Assembly: GCA_026770025.1 (NCBI GenBank)
Contig: JAMXDE010000009.1
Coordinates: 2,269,001 to 2,333,000 of the forward strand
DNA length: 64,000 bases
DNA from: Craspedostauros australis
Taxonomy: Eukaryota > Bacillariophyta > Bacillariophyceae > Mastogloiales > Achnanthaceae
Reading direction: 5' to 3'
Part shown: piece after piece, positions 10,886-22,137 of the stretch
Layout of the letters: each line of letters opens with the position of its first letter
How positions within the stretch are numbered: position 1 is the stretch's first letter
Position numbers and translations under genes: made by a program
The notes under the pieces: generated by a model
The model's database searches: none
Told to the model about the DNA's origin: nothing
The model's input: only the letters and a program-made list of their open reading frames with translations

Positions 10886-12086
10886 TTAACTGTGAACACC
10901 TCGAGAGCAGGCAGCTGGGTTTGGCGTTGGGCAGTCCTGCCTTGGATTATTGATGGCATAAGTAGACCTGGCGCGTCCGGGACACATATCCGTCCTGACA
11001 CAGTCTTGGCAGCTGCCCCTCCGAGCGCAGGCATCTGAAGCAATGACAAGGTCATCACCGGCAGCGTTACTGTGAGCGACACCATCGCAGCTGTTTGCCG
11101 ACGCGCACGCACCGTCCTCAATAAACAGGCTTCCATACTTCTTGAAATCACCTCTGTGGGCATTTCTGCACGCATTTTGTCCTTGGCATGCGTTTTTTTT
11201 CGATGATGATGTCGGCCATGTCGGGCGAGCGTACGTTCTGTCCCTGGTTGCGACGACGTCCAAGATCCATGCAGCTCTCCTCCCCACTACATGCTCCACG
11301 CTGAACATGGATAGAACCGTAGATGTTCTTTCCGAGATTCTGGCAGCTGGTAGGAGCGGTGCATGCATTTGGTCCAATAATCTTGTTACCAATGACAGCT
11401 CTACTGGGCGGGCCAGCTGGGTCGAACTGTCCAAAGTTGCTGCAGGAGTTCTGCCCAGTGCAGCTATCGAAGATCATGATGTTGGGAGCGACGTTGGTGC
11501 AAGAGCCATCTGATGTGCAGGAATCTGGGGTGATGGTGAATGTCCCACCGTCGAGTGAGCAACCTCCGGATGGACAGCAAGGGTCTCCTCCGGCACTGCA
11601 TGCTCTGGTGAGTGCCCTGCCTCCTCCGGTCATGATGATCCCGTTGCGTCGGACAGCCTTCAAGATGGCGGCGGTAGCGTCGTCATCATTCTTCACACGG
11701 TCGAAGAGGTTTTGGGAGATGCGTTGCGTGGTTGCCAGGTTATCCGCGTCGCACGCAAAGATGCTCTTGACGAGCCTGTCCTTATTGTTTCGGAGTCTCT
11801 CGATGGCCTCCACAAAGTTGGCACATGTACCATCGACCTCGTCGCAAACAACTTTGGACTCAGGGCTTCTCATGTTGAAGTTGCTGTTGACATCTCCTGG
11901 CGTTCGGAGGCAGCCGACGACCATGGAAGGCGGAACAGGAGTCTCAGTCGGCTCCTCTGATGGCATCGACGACGGCATCGACGTTGGCGGAGCGAACACC
12001 GAATCTTCAGTTGAATTCAAAGCCAGCGTCATTGCCATGTTGGCAAAGAGAAGAACGCCGACAATAGACGCCTTGATCTTGAACAT
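10886..12086 (-). CDS. Secreted Cys-repeat protein; frame change at an 8-A run
   Basis: The ATG at 12086 is chosen over an upstream in-frame one because it starts a clear signal peptide (MFKIKASIVGVLLFANMAMT). A Pro/Ser/Thr linker follows (about residues 30-55), then a Cys-rich region. Six C-x5-C pairs recur every 25-35 residues; three lie in the first frame (DSCTGQNSC, NACTAPTSC, GACSGEESC) and three in a second frame (NACQGQNAC, GACASANSC, DACARRGSC). The switch falls at a run of eight A on the coding strand (plus 11193-11200). One base fewer would keep a single frame to the stop at 10886, giving about 400 residues; as written the first frame stops at 11148. A sequencing error, real mutation or slippage could each explain it. 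Probably extracellular or cell-wall associated; function unknown. Confidence 0.65.
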
Positions 12087-14023
12087 GGTTGCTATCGGTT
12101 GGTTGGTTGGTTTGTCAGTGTGCGTCGTTATCTGCATGGAACGAAACAGTGCGCACGCAGATGCAGATGGATCGCAGACGTGGTGTACCATGCGAAGAAT
12201 AGGTGGACACGAACCACATCATTGACCGTAGCCAGATCAGACAGGAGTCAACATGCGATCCGTCCAGCGATTTGTTTGTTGAGAGAAGCGTCGTGATTTT
12301 GGATGGACGAACAAGTGGACAATGTGATGAGCGTGTGATAAGTGAGTGATAAGTGAGTGATGAGCGAGTATGTGAGGATGAGGGAGAATGAGAACGAAGT
12401 CTGCTGTTGTCGAACGTGGTGGTGAAGTGGCATGGCATGGCATGCCTTTGCCACATTGTGACACCGGTGGACCACCATGAGAACAGCTCGCAGGTAGAGC
12501 AGAGGACGATTCCGAGAGTGTGTAGGTGGTTGGCAAGCTGGAGCCGGAAACGACTCTTCACGCCAGTCACAACGGCGTGTGGGCACCTGCTGCCTTGTGC
12601 CATGGTGTTGTCATGACCACTGCCATGATGAACACAAATGAACGTACCGTTTACTTCGTTCTGTTTCGGTTTTCGATCAGTTGGTGGTATGTTTCGGGAT
12701 GGCTGTGGTTGTGTTTTGCTTGCGGTTAGGTGTTGTACGACTTCTATAAGTTATCGTTGTTGTCGCTGTTGGTGTTGTGAGATAGTTGTTTTTATGAGAT
12801 GTTATGAGATGTGAAAAGGGATCCAAGATCGTTCGAAGTGAGTATGGGTACTTTCATGCGGAGAAGTATGGTATGGTGCATAGGAAGAGGACGATGGCTC
12901 TGCACAACACGTCCTTGATAGGTGACATGCCTCCCATCCATGTTGGTTGTTGAGAGGTAGCAATCTTCAGTGGTCCCTTGAGGGTTCTGCAAGGTGGATG
13001 TGTGTTCAATTGTTTGGCGCACAACATCCAAGAAGGGGAAAGCGCGCTCTTGATAATTCTGACTGTTTCTTCCAAATGAGAAACACGGGAAAATGCATGC
13101 GATCTTCGGGGCGACCCAACAGAAGACGTTTTTGGCATTCCACTCCAAACACAGTTCGGCCGCCGATACTGCACATAACACACAAGGAGGAGCGGAGACT
13201 TATGCGGCTCGATACCACCACAGAGTCCGAAGTATAATAGAACGAAAAGGATCTCTCCCACGAAACACTTCTGCAAATCGTGGTGTATCACACTCATACT
13301 CGCAGCCAAGGTATACAACCACGAATGGTGGACCATGACAACTTTCACTCTCTTTCGCAATGCCTTTTTTGTAGTCGTATCTCAAGAGCAAGAGCAAGAA
13401 CAGGAGCAAGAACGATACGAGAGGCAAAGAGTGGAAGGCGATGCCAGGTGTTTCCTCATGAAAGGAGTACGACTGTTCCATCAACGCAGGATCCTTGACT
13501 CGTACTCGTGTAGTAGACACTAAGACCGTGTATTCTTCTTGCTTTGATTGGGGTGATTCTTCATCATGTCCACTCCACGAATGACGACGAAGAAACACAG
13601 CCAATCGTCGTCACCACACTCGTACGCACACGTGGGAATACTCGAGGCGTGTTCGTACTTGAAATATCGTTACAATAAACCACCGGTTACTTTGGTCTCA
13701 GACATTTCTTGGCAAGGCAGGGGGGAAGTGTGTCTCTGCTCTCGCAGGCGAAATGATAGAACATATTTATTCAGTATGCGCCATAGGCGCTTTTGCGCTG
13801 CCTCATTTATTCTGCATGAGTCATACAGCGGGAACGGATGATGTTGGGTGGGTCGCTGTCCTTGTGGTGTATTCATGTGTGTGCATTGGATGGTGGAGGT
13901 GTCGTGAGAGCATGCGCGGTACGCTAAGCGTCACTGGACGCCAACAGAAGGAGACAGGGCGGCGCCCATGCGGTTACCTGTGGGGTTCCAGCTTGCAGGC
14001 TGAGACGTGGCGATGCATCCATG
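12087..14023. other. Long intergenic region, no gene supported
   Basis: Upstream region of the Cys-repeat gene and beyond. A short direct duplication of a GTGATAAGTGAGTGAT-like unit lies near 12335-12362. Several minus-strand frames of about 130-170 codons overlap between 12.8 and 13.6 kb but show no domain or consistent composition. No RNA gene was recognised. Confidence 0.35.
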
Positions 14024-14647
14024 CTATTTGCACCAGGGAATGGTGGCTGCTATGTGGGGCATGGTGTTTCGCAGAGTGAGCAGCCATTCTGCCTGTTGTG
14101 GCTCCGATGTTGGGACCTGCTGGGCAAGCTGGCAAATGTGGGTGGGGACGAACCCTGGTGGCAGCTCTTGGAGGGCTTGGCAGTAGAATTGCATGCACTG
14201 GGACACCACATCAAGCTCTCCTTCCTCATGAAGCACGTGGCTCCAACTAGACCGCTGTTGCAGCGCCATGTGCCATAGTTCGCGGGTCACCTCTGCCAGC
14301 CAGTGGATGGGCCGCAGCAGTCTGGGGATGGAGGAGGGTTGGGGCTGTGCTTTGGAGAAGTCTATAGTGGGAACACATGCAAGGCAAGTGCTACATATGA
14401 CCCGCATGACAGAAACACTGAAACAGAATAGGAGGCAATGATACCAACAAGCACGACCATCCATGTGGAAGCGTTGAGCATTTATTTTTGTTTGCTGTGA
14501 ATGGAAACAAAAGTGGAGAGGAACGAACTTCCTGTTGTGGAATTGTTGGACCGAGGAAGTCCATCCGAAAGCGTGGATAAGGCTAGATAGTCTTGATGAC
14601 GTCATCGTGCGATGACTATGATTTACTTCAGTCTCTCCAAGATCCAA
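14024..14647 (-). CDS. Open frame of unknown nature, possible relic
   Basis: A 207-codon frame. Only its second half (from about residue 95) has protein-like composition: regularly spaced Trp, Leu and Glu suggest amphipathic helices, including LWHMAL and HVLHEE. The first half looks like random translation. It may be the tail of a decayed transposable element or of an unknown gene. No function is proposed. A palindromic TGACGTCA lies at 14597-14604, inside the frame near its start. Confidence 0.2.
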   Translation of the reverse strand: MDLGETEVNHSHRTMTSSRLSSLIHAFGWTSSVQQFHNRKFVPLHFCFHSQQTKINAQRFHMDGRACWYHCLLFCFSVSVMRVICSTCLACVPTIDFSKAQPQPSSIPRLLRPIHWLAEVTRELWHMALQQRSSWSHVLHEEGELDVVSQCMQFYCQALQELPPGFVPTHICQLAQQVPTSEPQQAEWLLTLRNTMPHIAATIPWCK

Positions 14648-15306
14648 CGTGGATGCGAACGTTTGGGGAAGGCTCCTCGCTCGTTGTCACCACGACAGGT
14701 TCCAGGGGCGGCTTCAGGTTACATGCGAGAACTCCCTAATGTTGGCGGTTGCGTTGCTTGCTTCCGAAACAACGTGGCAGGACTGAACACCGACACGTCT
14801 GGGAAACAGTTGATTTGATTTATATACTACGCACATGGTTTCGCAAGCAGTGTTCGATGTCTGTTCCAATCGTGCCTTCGTCTGCATTGGACATCTATCT
14901 ATTCCGACTAACTGTCCGACGATTGCGTCCGTTTCGATTCGTGGTGTGTCTTTTCGCGTGTCGTCGAATGAATTCGCAGTCATCATGTGACACAAGACCA
15001 ACGCGGAAACACCTCACACGCAGACATGCACAAAAGAAAGGAACAGTTATGCACGACCACTCGCATCTCAGATCCTTGGCGGTGGATTGCCAGCGCCTGC
15101 ACGCAATCCGAACATCCCAGCCCGCAGATTCCCCCAGTTCCAACACCAAACCAGAGTCAACCACAAAACAAAGACGCACCCCGCACGCACTCTTCAAGCA
15201 CAGGTGCATCCACAACACAACAGAGGCAAGGAGGAAAGTTGGACGATACGTGTGGAGAGGCGTGATTGTTGCGGCTGGAAGAGATCAGAGCAGAGGAGAG
15301 GAAACC
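14648..15306. other. Leader and upstream region of the membrane Cys-repeat gene
   Basis: The frame of the next gene happens to stay open through this stretch back to 14749. The translated composition (scattered Cys, Arg, His, no low-complexity pattern like the rest of the protein) argues that it is untranslated. Confidence 0.4.
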
Positions 15307-18300
15307 ATGGATCGAGGCGATGGTGAAGCTGTGGAGGCCATTGGTGATGTTACTGGCGTTGGCGTTGGCGCATCATCGTTGGACAACTCTTCACAGGCGG
15401 TGCTAGAAGCAGCTCCAGATACCAAGCCTGCAGCAACAGCGGCACCAAAACGAAAGACAAAGAAGAAGAAGGCGACGACAAAGCCAAAGGGCAAGACGGG
15501 CGGTGCTGCGGCGGCCTCAATTCCGAAACGAAGACGAACCAAAGGACAGGAGGATGAAGACGGCACGCCCGCATTGAGGGGCCTCCCACAGCGCACCAAA
15601 CCATCTCGGAGATCGACGAGCGAGGCTGCGACGAAGCCTGCGAGAAGCAACGGTGCTGTCGCCGATCGCGATGCCACAATCAAGGCCAGAGCGAAGGGGA
15701 TGCCTGCCGTGATGCCTGGTCCCGATCAAGATGGCGGAGCGCAGCAGGATCCTGCTCCCTTGCCCGTGGACAACGTGGCTCGAATGCCCGGAACGTCAGC
15801 AACAGCCAAGGGCAGGACGACTTCACGCAGGCCCAAGGGCCAGAAACGAAGAAGCAACGAAAAGAGCAACGTAAAGAGCAAGGTTACGACCAAGGGCAAG
15901 TCCGCACCCTCCAGAAGCAGAAGTGCAACCTCGAGCAAGAGCGATGACGATATGGTGAAAGAAGCCGCTCGTGCTCCAGGACGCGGATATTCGACCGATA
16001 GCGCCAGCGATGATGGTGATATCGACAACGAGAACATCCAGGAGGATGAAGAAGAACTGCTCAGGCCCGGTGCCGTGGCCGTGCCTGGGATAAATCATGA
16101 TGGATTTCAGAGGAACGACGACGACGACGACGACGACGACGATGACCTGGATGATTTCAGCAATGACAACGAAGAGATAGCCGAACTCAACGTTATCGAT
16201 ACCGAGATCGACGCCGACGTCAACACGGAGAACAATGATCACAGTACTGTACACGACACAGACTTGATGAGCCAAAATCGTTCAGCGACAAGCTTCGCCA
16301 GCTCGGATCCGGTGATTGAGGCCACCATAGTCGTCGAGGATGACAAGGCGCCGCGATCGCGCGAAATCGTGGCCATGGAGGAGGAACTCAAGCTGTTTCG
16401 GAATCAGACGACGGTTCTCGCCACCGCTGTTGCTGCAGGCGCAGCATCGCCGGCAGATCAAGCAGGCGGTGAAGGCACGGCAGAGGGAGAAATCGCAGGT
16501 ACAGCAGATGAATCGAAGAAACGACGGCTGATGCTGATGCTTTGCGTGATCGTCGTGGTGGTCATTGGGATTGTGATCGGCGTGGTTGTGGCATTGAGCG
16601 GTGGTGGCAGTAGCAGCAGCAGCAGCAGCGAACAAGCCAGCAGCGGCACGATCGCCCCAACGCCGTCACCGGTCGTTGCTGAAACGCAGATACCAACGGT
16701 GCAGCCGACCAACATTCCAACGGCGTTTCCCACATCAGCACCGACCAGGTTCCCACCATCACCGCCGATCGACGAATGGCCTTCCTACTCGGCTTTGGAA
16801 TTTGCGTTCGACGGGGTCATTGGCTATGAGAACAGGACCAGCACGCAGCTCGAATGCGAGGACACTTGCGGCGACCTTCCTTACGTCGGGATGGGGTTCT
16901 TCCCGTTCATTTTCAATGGAGAAAACAACTGCTTCTGTTACATCCAAGTCTCCTGCCTTGCGAGGTACGACGATTTCATCCAATCCTTCAGTATCCCGCG
17001 TTCCAACCAGCTCTCCAGATTCCCACAGAAAGAATGCAGCGATCGCACGTTCTGTGACTCGTTCCCCGGTGACCCGCTGTGCTACACCCAGCATTCGGCC
17101 GTGCACACTGAGTTCACCATCTTCGGTGACTCCATGACTCTGGTGAGCTTCACCAGAGCGGCATTTGAGGCCGAATGCGTCGAATTTTGCGCGGGGGTGA
17201 CCATCGATGTGATAGAATTCAGGGTCACCTCGATCGACCTCAACAACTGCTACTGCTACGTCGACGTCGATTGCTTCCTGCCGTGGGGCGAAGAGGTCAA
17301 CACCGCCAATCTGGAATTCGCCCAATTCTTCACCAAACCCAAAGACTTCCTGGGTTCCTGCAGTTCTTCGTACTGCGATGAATTCCCCTCCGACGCGATT
17401 TGCTTTTCCGGCAATGCGCTGGACACCAGCGCAGGTGATCTCCATCTGGAGACTGGCACCCTCGTCGCAGCCGCGAGCACGGACGCCAACAATCAAGACC
17501 GGTGCCTGGAATTCTGCAAGGAGCATTTCGCTGCCAAGTACATCGTCAATTGGAATAAGGCAGCTGTTGGTCTGACCTGCACGTGTTACGACCAGGCAGA
17601 CTGCATCCTGCCATGGGGCGACGATGTCGAAGTGGCCAACTACATCCCCATCGGCAAGATCTTCAGCAAAGGGGCCCTGCCGCAATGCGACCTGACCCAT
17701 TGCCAGGTCTTCACTGATAGCGAGTACTGCTTCACAGCTAATCAGTTCGACTACCGCAAGCGGGCCCTGACGGGTGCTAACCTCCAGCTCGTGGATTCGG
17801 CGAGCACGGGTAGTGAAATGGATTGCCTGAACGTGTGCGGCCCGTATTCGGCGGTGCAGTACACGCCTATCACAATCGCTGGTGATGTCGACGACAACTG
17901 CTTGTGCTACGACAACGTGGACTGCTTGGCACCGTGGGGGCCCAACGTCGATGCCGAATTTGGGCTGGGCATAGGCACGCTCTACACCAAGGAATCGAAG
18001 CCCGAATGCGGCAACGACTTTTGCACCACGACGCCCACCGATTACCGTTGCTTCACCGGCAACGAGCAGGATTACCGTTCCAAGCAGCTGCACGGCGACA
18101 ACATCCAGATCGCCAAATCGTTGATCGGCGTGCAAGGCGAACGCGAGTGCTTGCGCGAATGCGAGCTGTACCCTGGCGCAGAGTACTTCGTGGTGCCATC
18201 ATCACCGTCCGATCCCAACTGCGTCTGTTACGAAGCCATCCAGTGTGGATTGCTGTGGGGCAACGTGGTGGATGTCAACAATTTGCCACTGGGATCTGTG

Positions 18301-18381
18301 TACACCAAAGAGGCGCTGTCGGATTGCGCAAACACGGACTTTTGCGTCCTCAATCCGGCCGACAGTCTGTGCGTTCCCTGA
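15307..18381 (+). CDS. Membrane-anchored protein with five Cys-rich repeats
   Basis: The ATG at 15307 (context ACCATGG) is chosen although the frame is open upstream. It gives 1024 residues. Residues 1-400 are Lys/Ala/Ser/Thr-rich with basic clusters, then acidic with a long Asp run near 270-280. A strong hydrophobic segment at about 408-431, preceded by KKRR, should be a single membrane span, with the basic side in the cytosol. Beyond it come a Ser run and a Pro/Thr linker (PTNIPTAFPTSAPTRFP-type, common in diatom surface proteins). About 530 residues with five repeats follow, each carrying a core NCxCYxxxxCxxPWG and a later Cys triplet. The repeats are probably extracellular and disulfide-bonded. 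The partner or ligand is unknown. The long minus-strand frame at 16759-18135 is a shadow. Confidence 0.8.
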   Translation: MDRGDGEAVEAIGDVTGVGVGASSLDNSSQAVLEAAPDTKPAATAAPKRKTKKKKATTKPKGKTGGAAAASIPKRRRTKGQEDEDGTPALRGLPQRTKPSRRSTSEAATKPARSNGAVADRDATIKARAKGMPAVMPGPDQDGGAQQDPAPLPVDNVARMPGTSATAKGRTTSRRPKGQKRRSNEKSNVKSKVTTKGKSAPSRSRSATSSKSDDDMVKEAARAPGRGYSTDSASDDGDIDNENIQEDEEELLRPGAVAVPGINHDGFQRNDDDDDDDDDDLDDFSNDNEEIAELNVIDTEIDADVNTENNDHSTVHDTDLMSQNRSATSFASSDPVIEATIVVEDDKAPRSREIVAMEEELKLFRNQTTVLATAVAAGAASPADQAGGEGTAEGEIAGTADESKKRRLMLMLCVIVVVVIGIVIGVVVALSGGGSSSSSSSEQASSGTIAPTPSPVVAETQIPTVQPTNIPTAFPTSAPTRFPPSPPIDEWPSYSALEFAFDGVIGYENRTSTQLECEDTCGDLPYVGMGFFPFIFNGENNCFCYIQVSCLARYDDFIQSFSIPRSNQLSRFPQKECSDRTFCDSFPGDPLCYTQHSAVHTEFTIFGDSMTLVSFTRAAFEAECVEFCAGVTIDVIEFRVTSIDLNNCYCYVDVDCFLPWGEEVNTANLEFAQFFTKPKDFLGSCSSSYCDEFPSDAICFSGNALDTSAGDLHLETGTLVAAASTDANNQDRCLEFCKEHFAAKYIVNWNKAAVGLTCTCYDQADCILPWGDDVEVANYIPIGKIFSKGALPQCDLTHCQVFTDSEYCFTANQFDYRKRALTGANLQLVDSASTGSEMDCLNVCGPYSAVQYTPITIAGDVDDNCLCYDNVDCLAPWGPNVDAEFGLGIGTLYTKESKPECGNDFCTTTPTDYRCFTGNEQDYRSKQLHGDNIQIAKSLIGVQGERECLRECELYPGAEYFVVPSSPSDPNCVCYEAIQCGLLWGNVVDVNNLPLGSVYTKEALSDCANTDFCVLNPADSLCVP

Positions 18382-19862
18382 GCAGTTGTGCCTGCGATCG
18401 TGCGTAGCTGCTGTTCCGTACAGTCATTCAATCCTTGGATCAATCAATGCATGCTGCTCGCAAAGATGAGTACAGTATGATACAATATGCAGTAGAGCAT
18501 TTTATTTGGTAGAATATTAGAATACAGCAGCTCGTGTGCGTCTGTATGGTGCATGCTCTATCCACGCATTCCAGATCCTGCAACTACAGATATTCATCGT
18601 TGCCATCATGCTCGTCGGTCTCTGAACTAATCGCACGACTACGGACGCCATTTCCGTCAACAGAGCTGTGGAGGTACCCTCCAGAGTTCGATTGTCTATC
18701 CTTGCCATTGTACAACTCCGACCTATTGTGATAATACGTGATGGGGTCGAGTGCGAGTAGCCTATTCTATTAGTCGTGTACTAGAATAGTATTATTCCTA
18801 CCAATAATACTCCACGAACACATCATGCCAGATCACTTGATGATCACGCACAGGAGACAAATGGAAGCGCAAAGAACAGCTGTCGGTCAGCGCAAGACCC
18901 AAGAACATCACTCGAAGTGCCACAAGCGCGAGTGAGCAAATGCGCACCACGCAGGTTGCGGTCGTGGTTCCGTTTTGGTGATTGGGCTTCATCGATCGTC
19001 ATCCATTTTGTGTGCCGATTGACCTTCGTGTTGTCACACGTGGTTTTATCCCTCCGCAACCACCGATTGAGAAAGCCAATCAGAACGACTCAAGCCTGAC
19101 ACCCATCCGGATGGTATTCTGCCTGAAGTTGCGCCACAGAGACGTTAATCGGGAAATCTGCTCTTGTGTCCCATGACAAACATCCGAGACCATCTGAATT
19201 CCGATTCGGATGAAGTCGATCAACTCGAATCGGTATGATTGGCCAGATAAGAGCTTCCAATTGTCTCCGAACTTGGGTCAAAATTCTGCTCACAATTCTC
19301 ATTTGAGTTTTTGAACAGAACGAAGTGGGAGCAGAACGAATTGGCTTTGTGCCGACGAACCTCTTCAAGAGGAGATGCGCAAGAGTGAGCGCACGTGTGA
19401 AACAAACCGTGAAGTCGCCATCGCCGTTGCCTTCCTCTTTGTCGTTTTGGTTGTTCTGCTGACTTTTGGCGCATCGCCTTGGTGCGAGAAGAAAGGGGAA
19501 ATGACGATCGGATGTTGCTGAAGGAGGAAGGGAAGGGTTTCGTGATTGCCTTCACGCATCGAGTATGCGTACGTAACAAAGCGAAAAGACAGACGTCCTG
19601 CTCTCCTCTTCCTGTCTTTTGTGATGCCAATCACACACCTCATCAGGTTCCGATGGGCCTTCCTCGTACTCATCCTACCCATGTACACATTCCTTCACAT
19701 TCATCCAAGAGCTGTTCGATCGAAGACTCAACAACCATCACTCTCCCACTCTCATAAAATCGCCCAAGTGCACTTCCACGTTCGTACCCACACATAACAC
19801 ACAGGCAACATACCACGCAACACCACATACCATACCATACCATACCGCAACAAACCGCAACG
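18382..19862. other. Intergenic region, no gene supported
   Basis: The 3' side of the Cys-repeat gene and the promoter side of the transporter gene. Nothing coding was recognised. Four CATAC units at 19826-19845 lie in the probable leader just before the transporter ATG. Confidence 0.35.
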
Positions 19863-21473
19863 ATGAAGAGACGAACAGCAACTACCTCCGCAGCAAGGCT
19901 GCTGGCCTTGATGCTGGTGCTCGATGCTCCAGGAGTTACCAGCGGCTTTTCCGCCAGCCCGTCGGCATCCACAACAAGAAGCAACACGAGACAGACCATC
20001 TCACGTCCCTCCTCCGCGTCCTTCATTCGATCACGACCGGGCGTGGGTCCTTTGCAGCTGCAGCCAACCTCATCGAATGACGACATTGGAAAGAGGCCAG
20101 CAGGCAGCCAGGTCTCTGCCTACTCCTCCCTGGACTACGGCATGAGCGAGCTTCCATCTCCGCAGCAATCTGCAACGTCAGCAGCAGCAGCAGCCGTCGC
20201 AAGCACGCTGACGGGAGGCAACCCCGGCCAGAGCATCGGCACCGTCCTGAAGGACTTCGTCATGCCCATTCTGTACACAAGCATGCTGGTCACCAGCAAC
20301 ACCGTCGGCGCTGGAATGCTCGTCCTGCCTGAGCTTTGCGCAGGACCGGGCATGGGCATCTCCACCGGCCTTTTTCTGGGACTGTACACAATCAACCTGC
20401 TCTCAGGATTGCTCATCGCTGAAGTTTCCATCAAGCAGCGCGAATCATCCGGCGATGATGCCCCCAGCTCCTTCAAGGCGCTGTCCGAGGCCAACGTCGA
20501 CATCCCGTACGCCACCGACGCCATCGCCTTCATCTCCATCGTTAAGAACGCCCTCGTCCTGGCATTCGGAACCATGAAGGCCAGCGAGATCTGTGCTGGA
20601 ATCTTCGGCATCGACCCCACCGCAGCCTCCATCGCTTGGGTAGCCCTCTTCGCTGCCGTGGTCGGCACGCAATCCGCCCCCAACCTCTCCAAGATCGCCA
20701 GCATGTTCGTCATGGGGCTGTTCGGATCACTGGCGGCGCTCCTGCTTCCGGGCTTGGCAGCCGTCCAGGATCCGCTCTCCGTCATGAGCATGCCGCCGCA
20801 ATCGGCTGACGTCATTGGCAGCGCCATGCACGCCGCGCCCATCATCCTCATGAGCTTCATCTTCCAGAACATCATCCCAACCGTCTCCAGAATACTGGAC
20901 TACGACCGCACCAAGATCATCGCCACTCTCTGTCTCGGATCCTTCGTGCCGCTGGCCATGTACATGGCATGGTGCGTTGCCGTGCTGGGCGGTGGCGTCG
21001 ACCTTTCGGTTGGCATGGATGGTACCTTGTTCACCATCTTCTCCCTCGTCACTATCGCAGGTTCTCACCTGGGCAGCTGCACGTCGATGGCGGAGGAGTT
21101 CGACACCTACTTCAAGGCCGACAAGAACGAGAGCGTTGAGCCAGCGTCTGAGCCGCAATCGTCGGACACCGATCGCTCCAACGACGTCTTCTCCCTGCCT
21201 GCCGTAGTCACACCGGCCCTCATGGCCGTTGGCTTCGGACAGCTCTTTCAGGACGACCTCACGGATCTGCTGAAGTTCGCCGGTGCATACGGATCACCGC
21301 TGCTGTACTTCGGCCTACCAGTCGCGATGGCTTGGACCCAGCGCGAGAAGTTTCCGTCCTTGCCCAACCTGGTGCCTGGCAACAAGGCCCCTCTGTTCGC
21401 TTCCACCGCCGTGGGCGTTGGATTCGTGGCCTCCGAGATCTTCCAGAGCTTCGCGGCAACAGGTGCCGTATGA
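19863..21473 (+). CDS. Aromatic amino acid permease-like transporter, probable plastid envelope
   Basis: A 536-residue polytopic membrane protein resembling the bacterial tryptophan/tyrosine permease family and its plant and algal plastid relatives. The first span carries LVTSNTVGAGMLVLP (about residues 138-152), the unwound-helix motif typical of this LeuT-fold group. About eleven hydrophobic segments run to the C-terminus, with a hydrophilic loop rich in Ser, Glu and Asp at about 420-440. The N-terminus has a signal peptide (about 1-26) ending at TSGF, then a Ser/Arg/Thr-rich stretch. This is the two-part presequence used for secondary plastids, with the expected Phe. The likely substrate is tyrosine or tryptophan, moved by H+ or Na+ symport. 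The family call is from visible motifs; substrate and location are inference. No intron is needed. Confidence 0.82.
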   Translation: MKRRTATTSAARLLALMLVLDAPGVTSGFSASPSASTTRSNTRQTISRPSSASFIRSRPGVGPLQLQPTSSNDDIGKRPAGSQVSAYSSLDYGMSELPSPQQSATSAAAAAVASTLTGGNPGQSIGTVLKDFVMPILYTSMLVTSNTVGAGMLVLPELCAGPGMGISTGLFLGLYTINLLSGLLIAEVSIKQRESSGDDAPSSFKALSEANVDIPYATDAIAFISIVKNALVLAFGTMKASEICAGIFGIDPTAASIAWVALFAAVVGTQSAPNLSKIASMFVMGLFGSLAALLLPGLAAVQDPLSVMSMPPQSADVIGSAMHAAPIILMSFIFQNIIPTVSRILDYDRTKIIATLCLGSFVPLAMYMAWCVAVLGGGVDLSVGMDGTLFTIFSLVTIAGSHLGSCTSMAEEFDTYFKADKNESVEPASEPQSSDTDRSNDVFSLPAVVTPALMAVGFGQLFQDDLTDLLKFAGAYGSPLLYFGLPVAMAWTQREKFPSLPNLVPGNKAPLFASTAVGVGFVASEIFQSFAATGAV

Positions 21474-22137
21474 ATGCTTCGGGGAGCGGCATGGCATGAG
21501 CACGGCATAACCACCCTGCCCACATAGATCAGGTATGGTGGAACAGCAGCCGGGAACAGAACCCCGGTTGCCAGTCGATTTTGAATGTTCGAATAATAGA
21601 CCAGGCAACTTGCGAGCACCAGTAACGAGTAACGTGACGACATAGTAATTGTAAATACAACACCATATCGTATTAGCTTGCCTTCTCAGGGTTATAGTCG
21701 TAGTTGTTGGCGAAGGTTGTTATCATCATGATAGATCCAGCGGAGCATGACAAGGCGAATGATTGTCAAGGCCACGCTCTTCCGCTTGGCAGAGACTGCA
21801 GGGTACAAGTGCAGTCCACGAGTCGTGGTATGAACAGCTGTTGTGTGTCTGTCTGTCCGTTCACAACAACACGACATGATGCCAACACCAATCAAAGCAC
21901 AAACCGTGAATGTTGACATGAGAACACACATCGTTGTTGGCATCAACATCAGAAAATCCATCAACAAACTTCACCATCACCTTGTTCGAGAGACATCAGC
22001 ACAATTCTCCCTTCACCCGATCGGCATCACATCACACCAAAGAGACGAGCGCACGAATCAACGAACGGGATACAGCACTCTCTGGGAAGCAATCAGAACA
22101 GGAAGACATCAGCAAGAGATCAGCAGAACGAGACATC
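21474..22137. other. Intergenic, leader of the CRM gene at its end
   Basis: The region separates two plus-strand genes. A frame running in from 21934 is continuous with the next gene, but the peptide before 22138 has no signal-peptide character, so it is read as untranslated leader. Confidence 0.35.

Noticed and set aside
11323-12225. 300-codon plus-strand frame
   Set aside because: Antisense to the signal peptide and C-x5-C repeats of the minus-strand gene.
14749-15306. Upstream extension of the membrane Cys-repeat protein by 186 codons
   Set aside because: Composition unlike the rest of the protein and no presequence; the ATG at 15307 has a good context.
16759-18135. 458-codon open frame on the minus strand
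   Set aside because: It is antisense to the Cys-repeat protein, whose regular Cys pattern shows the plus strand is the coding one.
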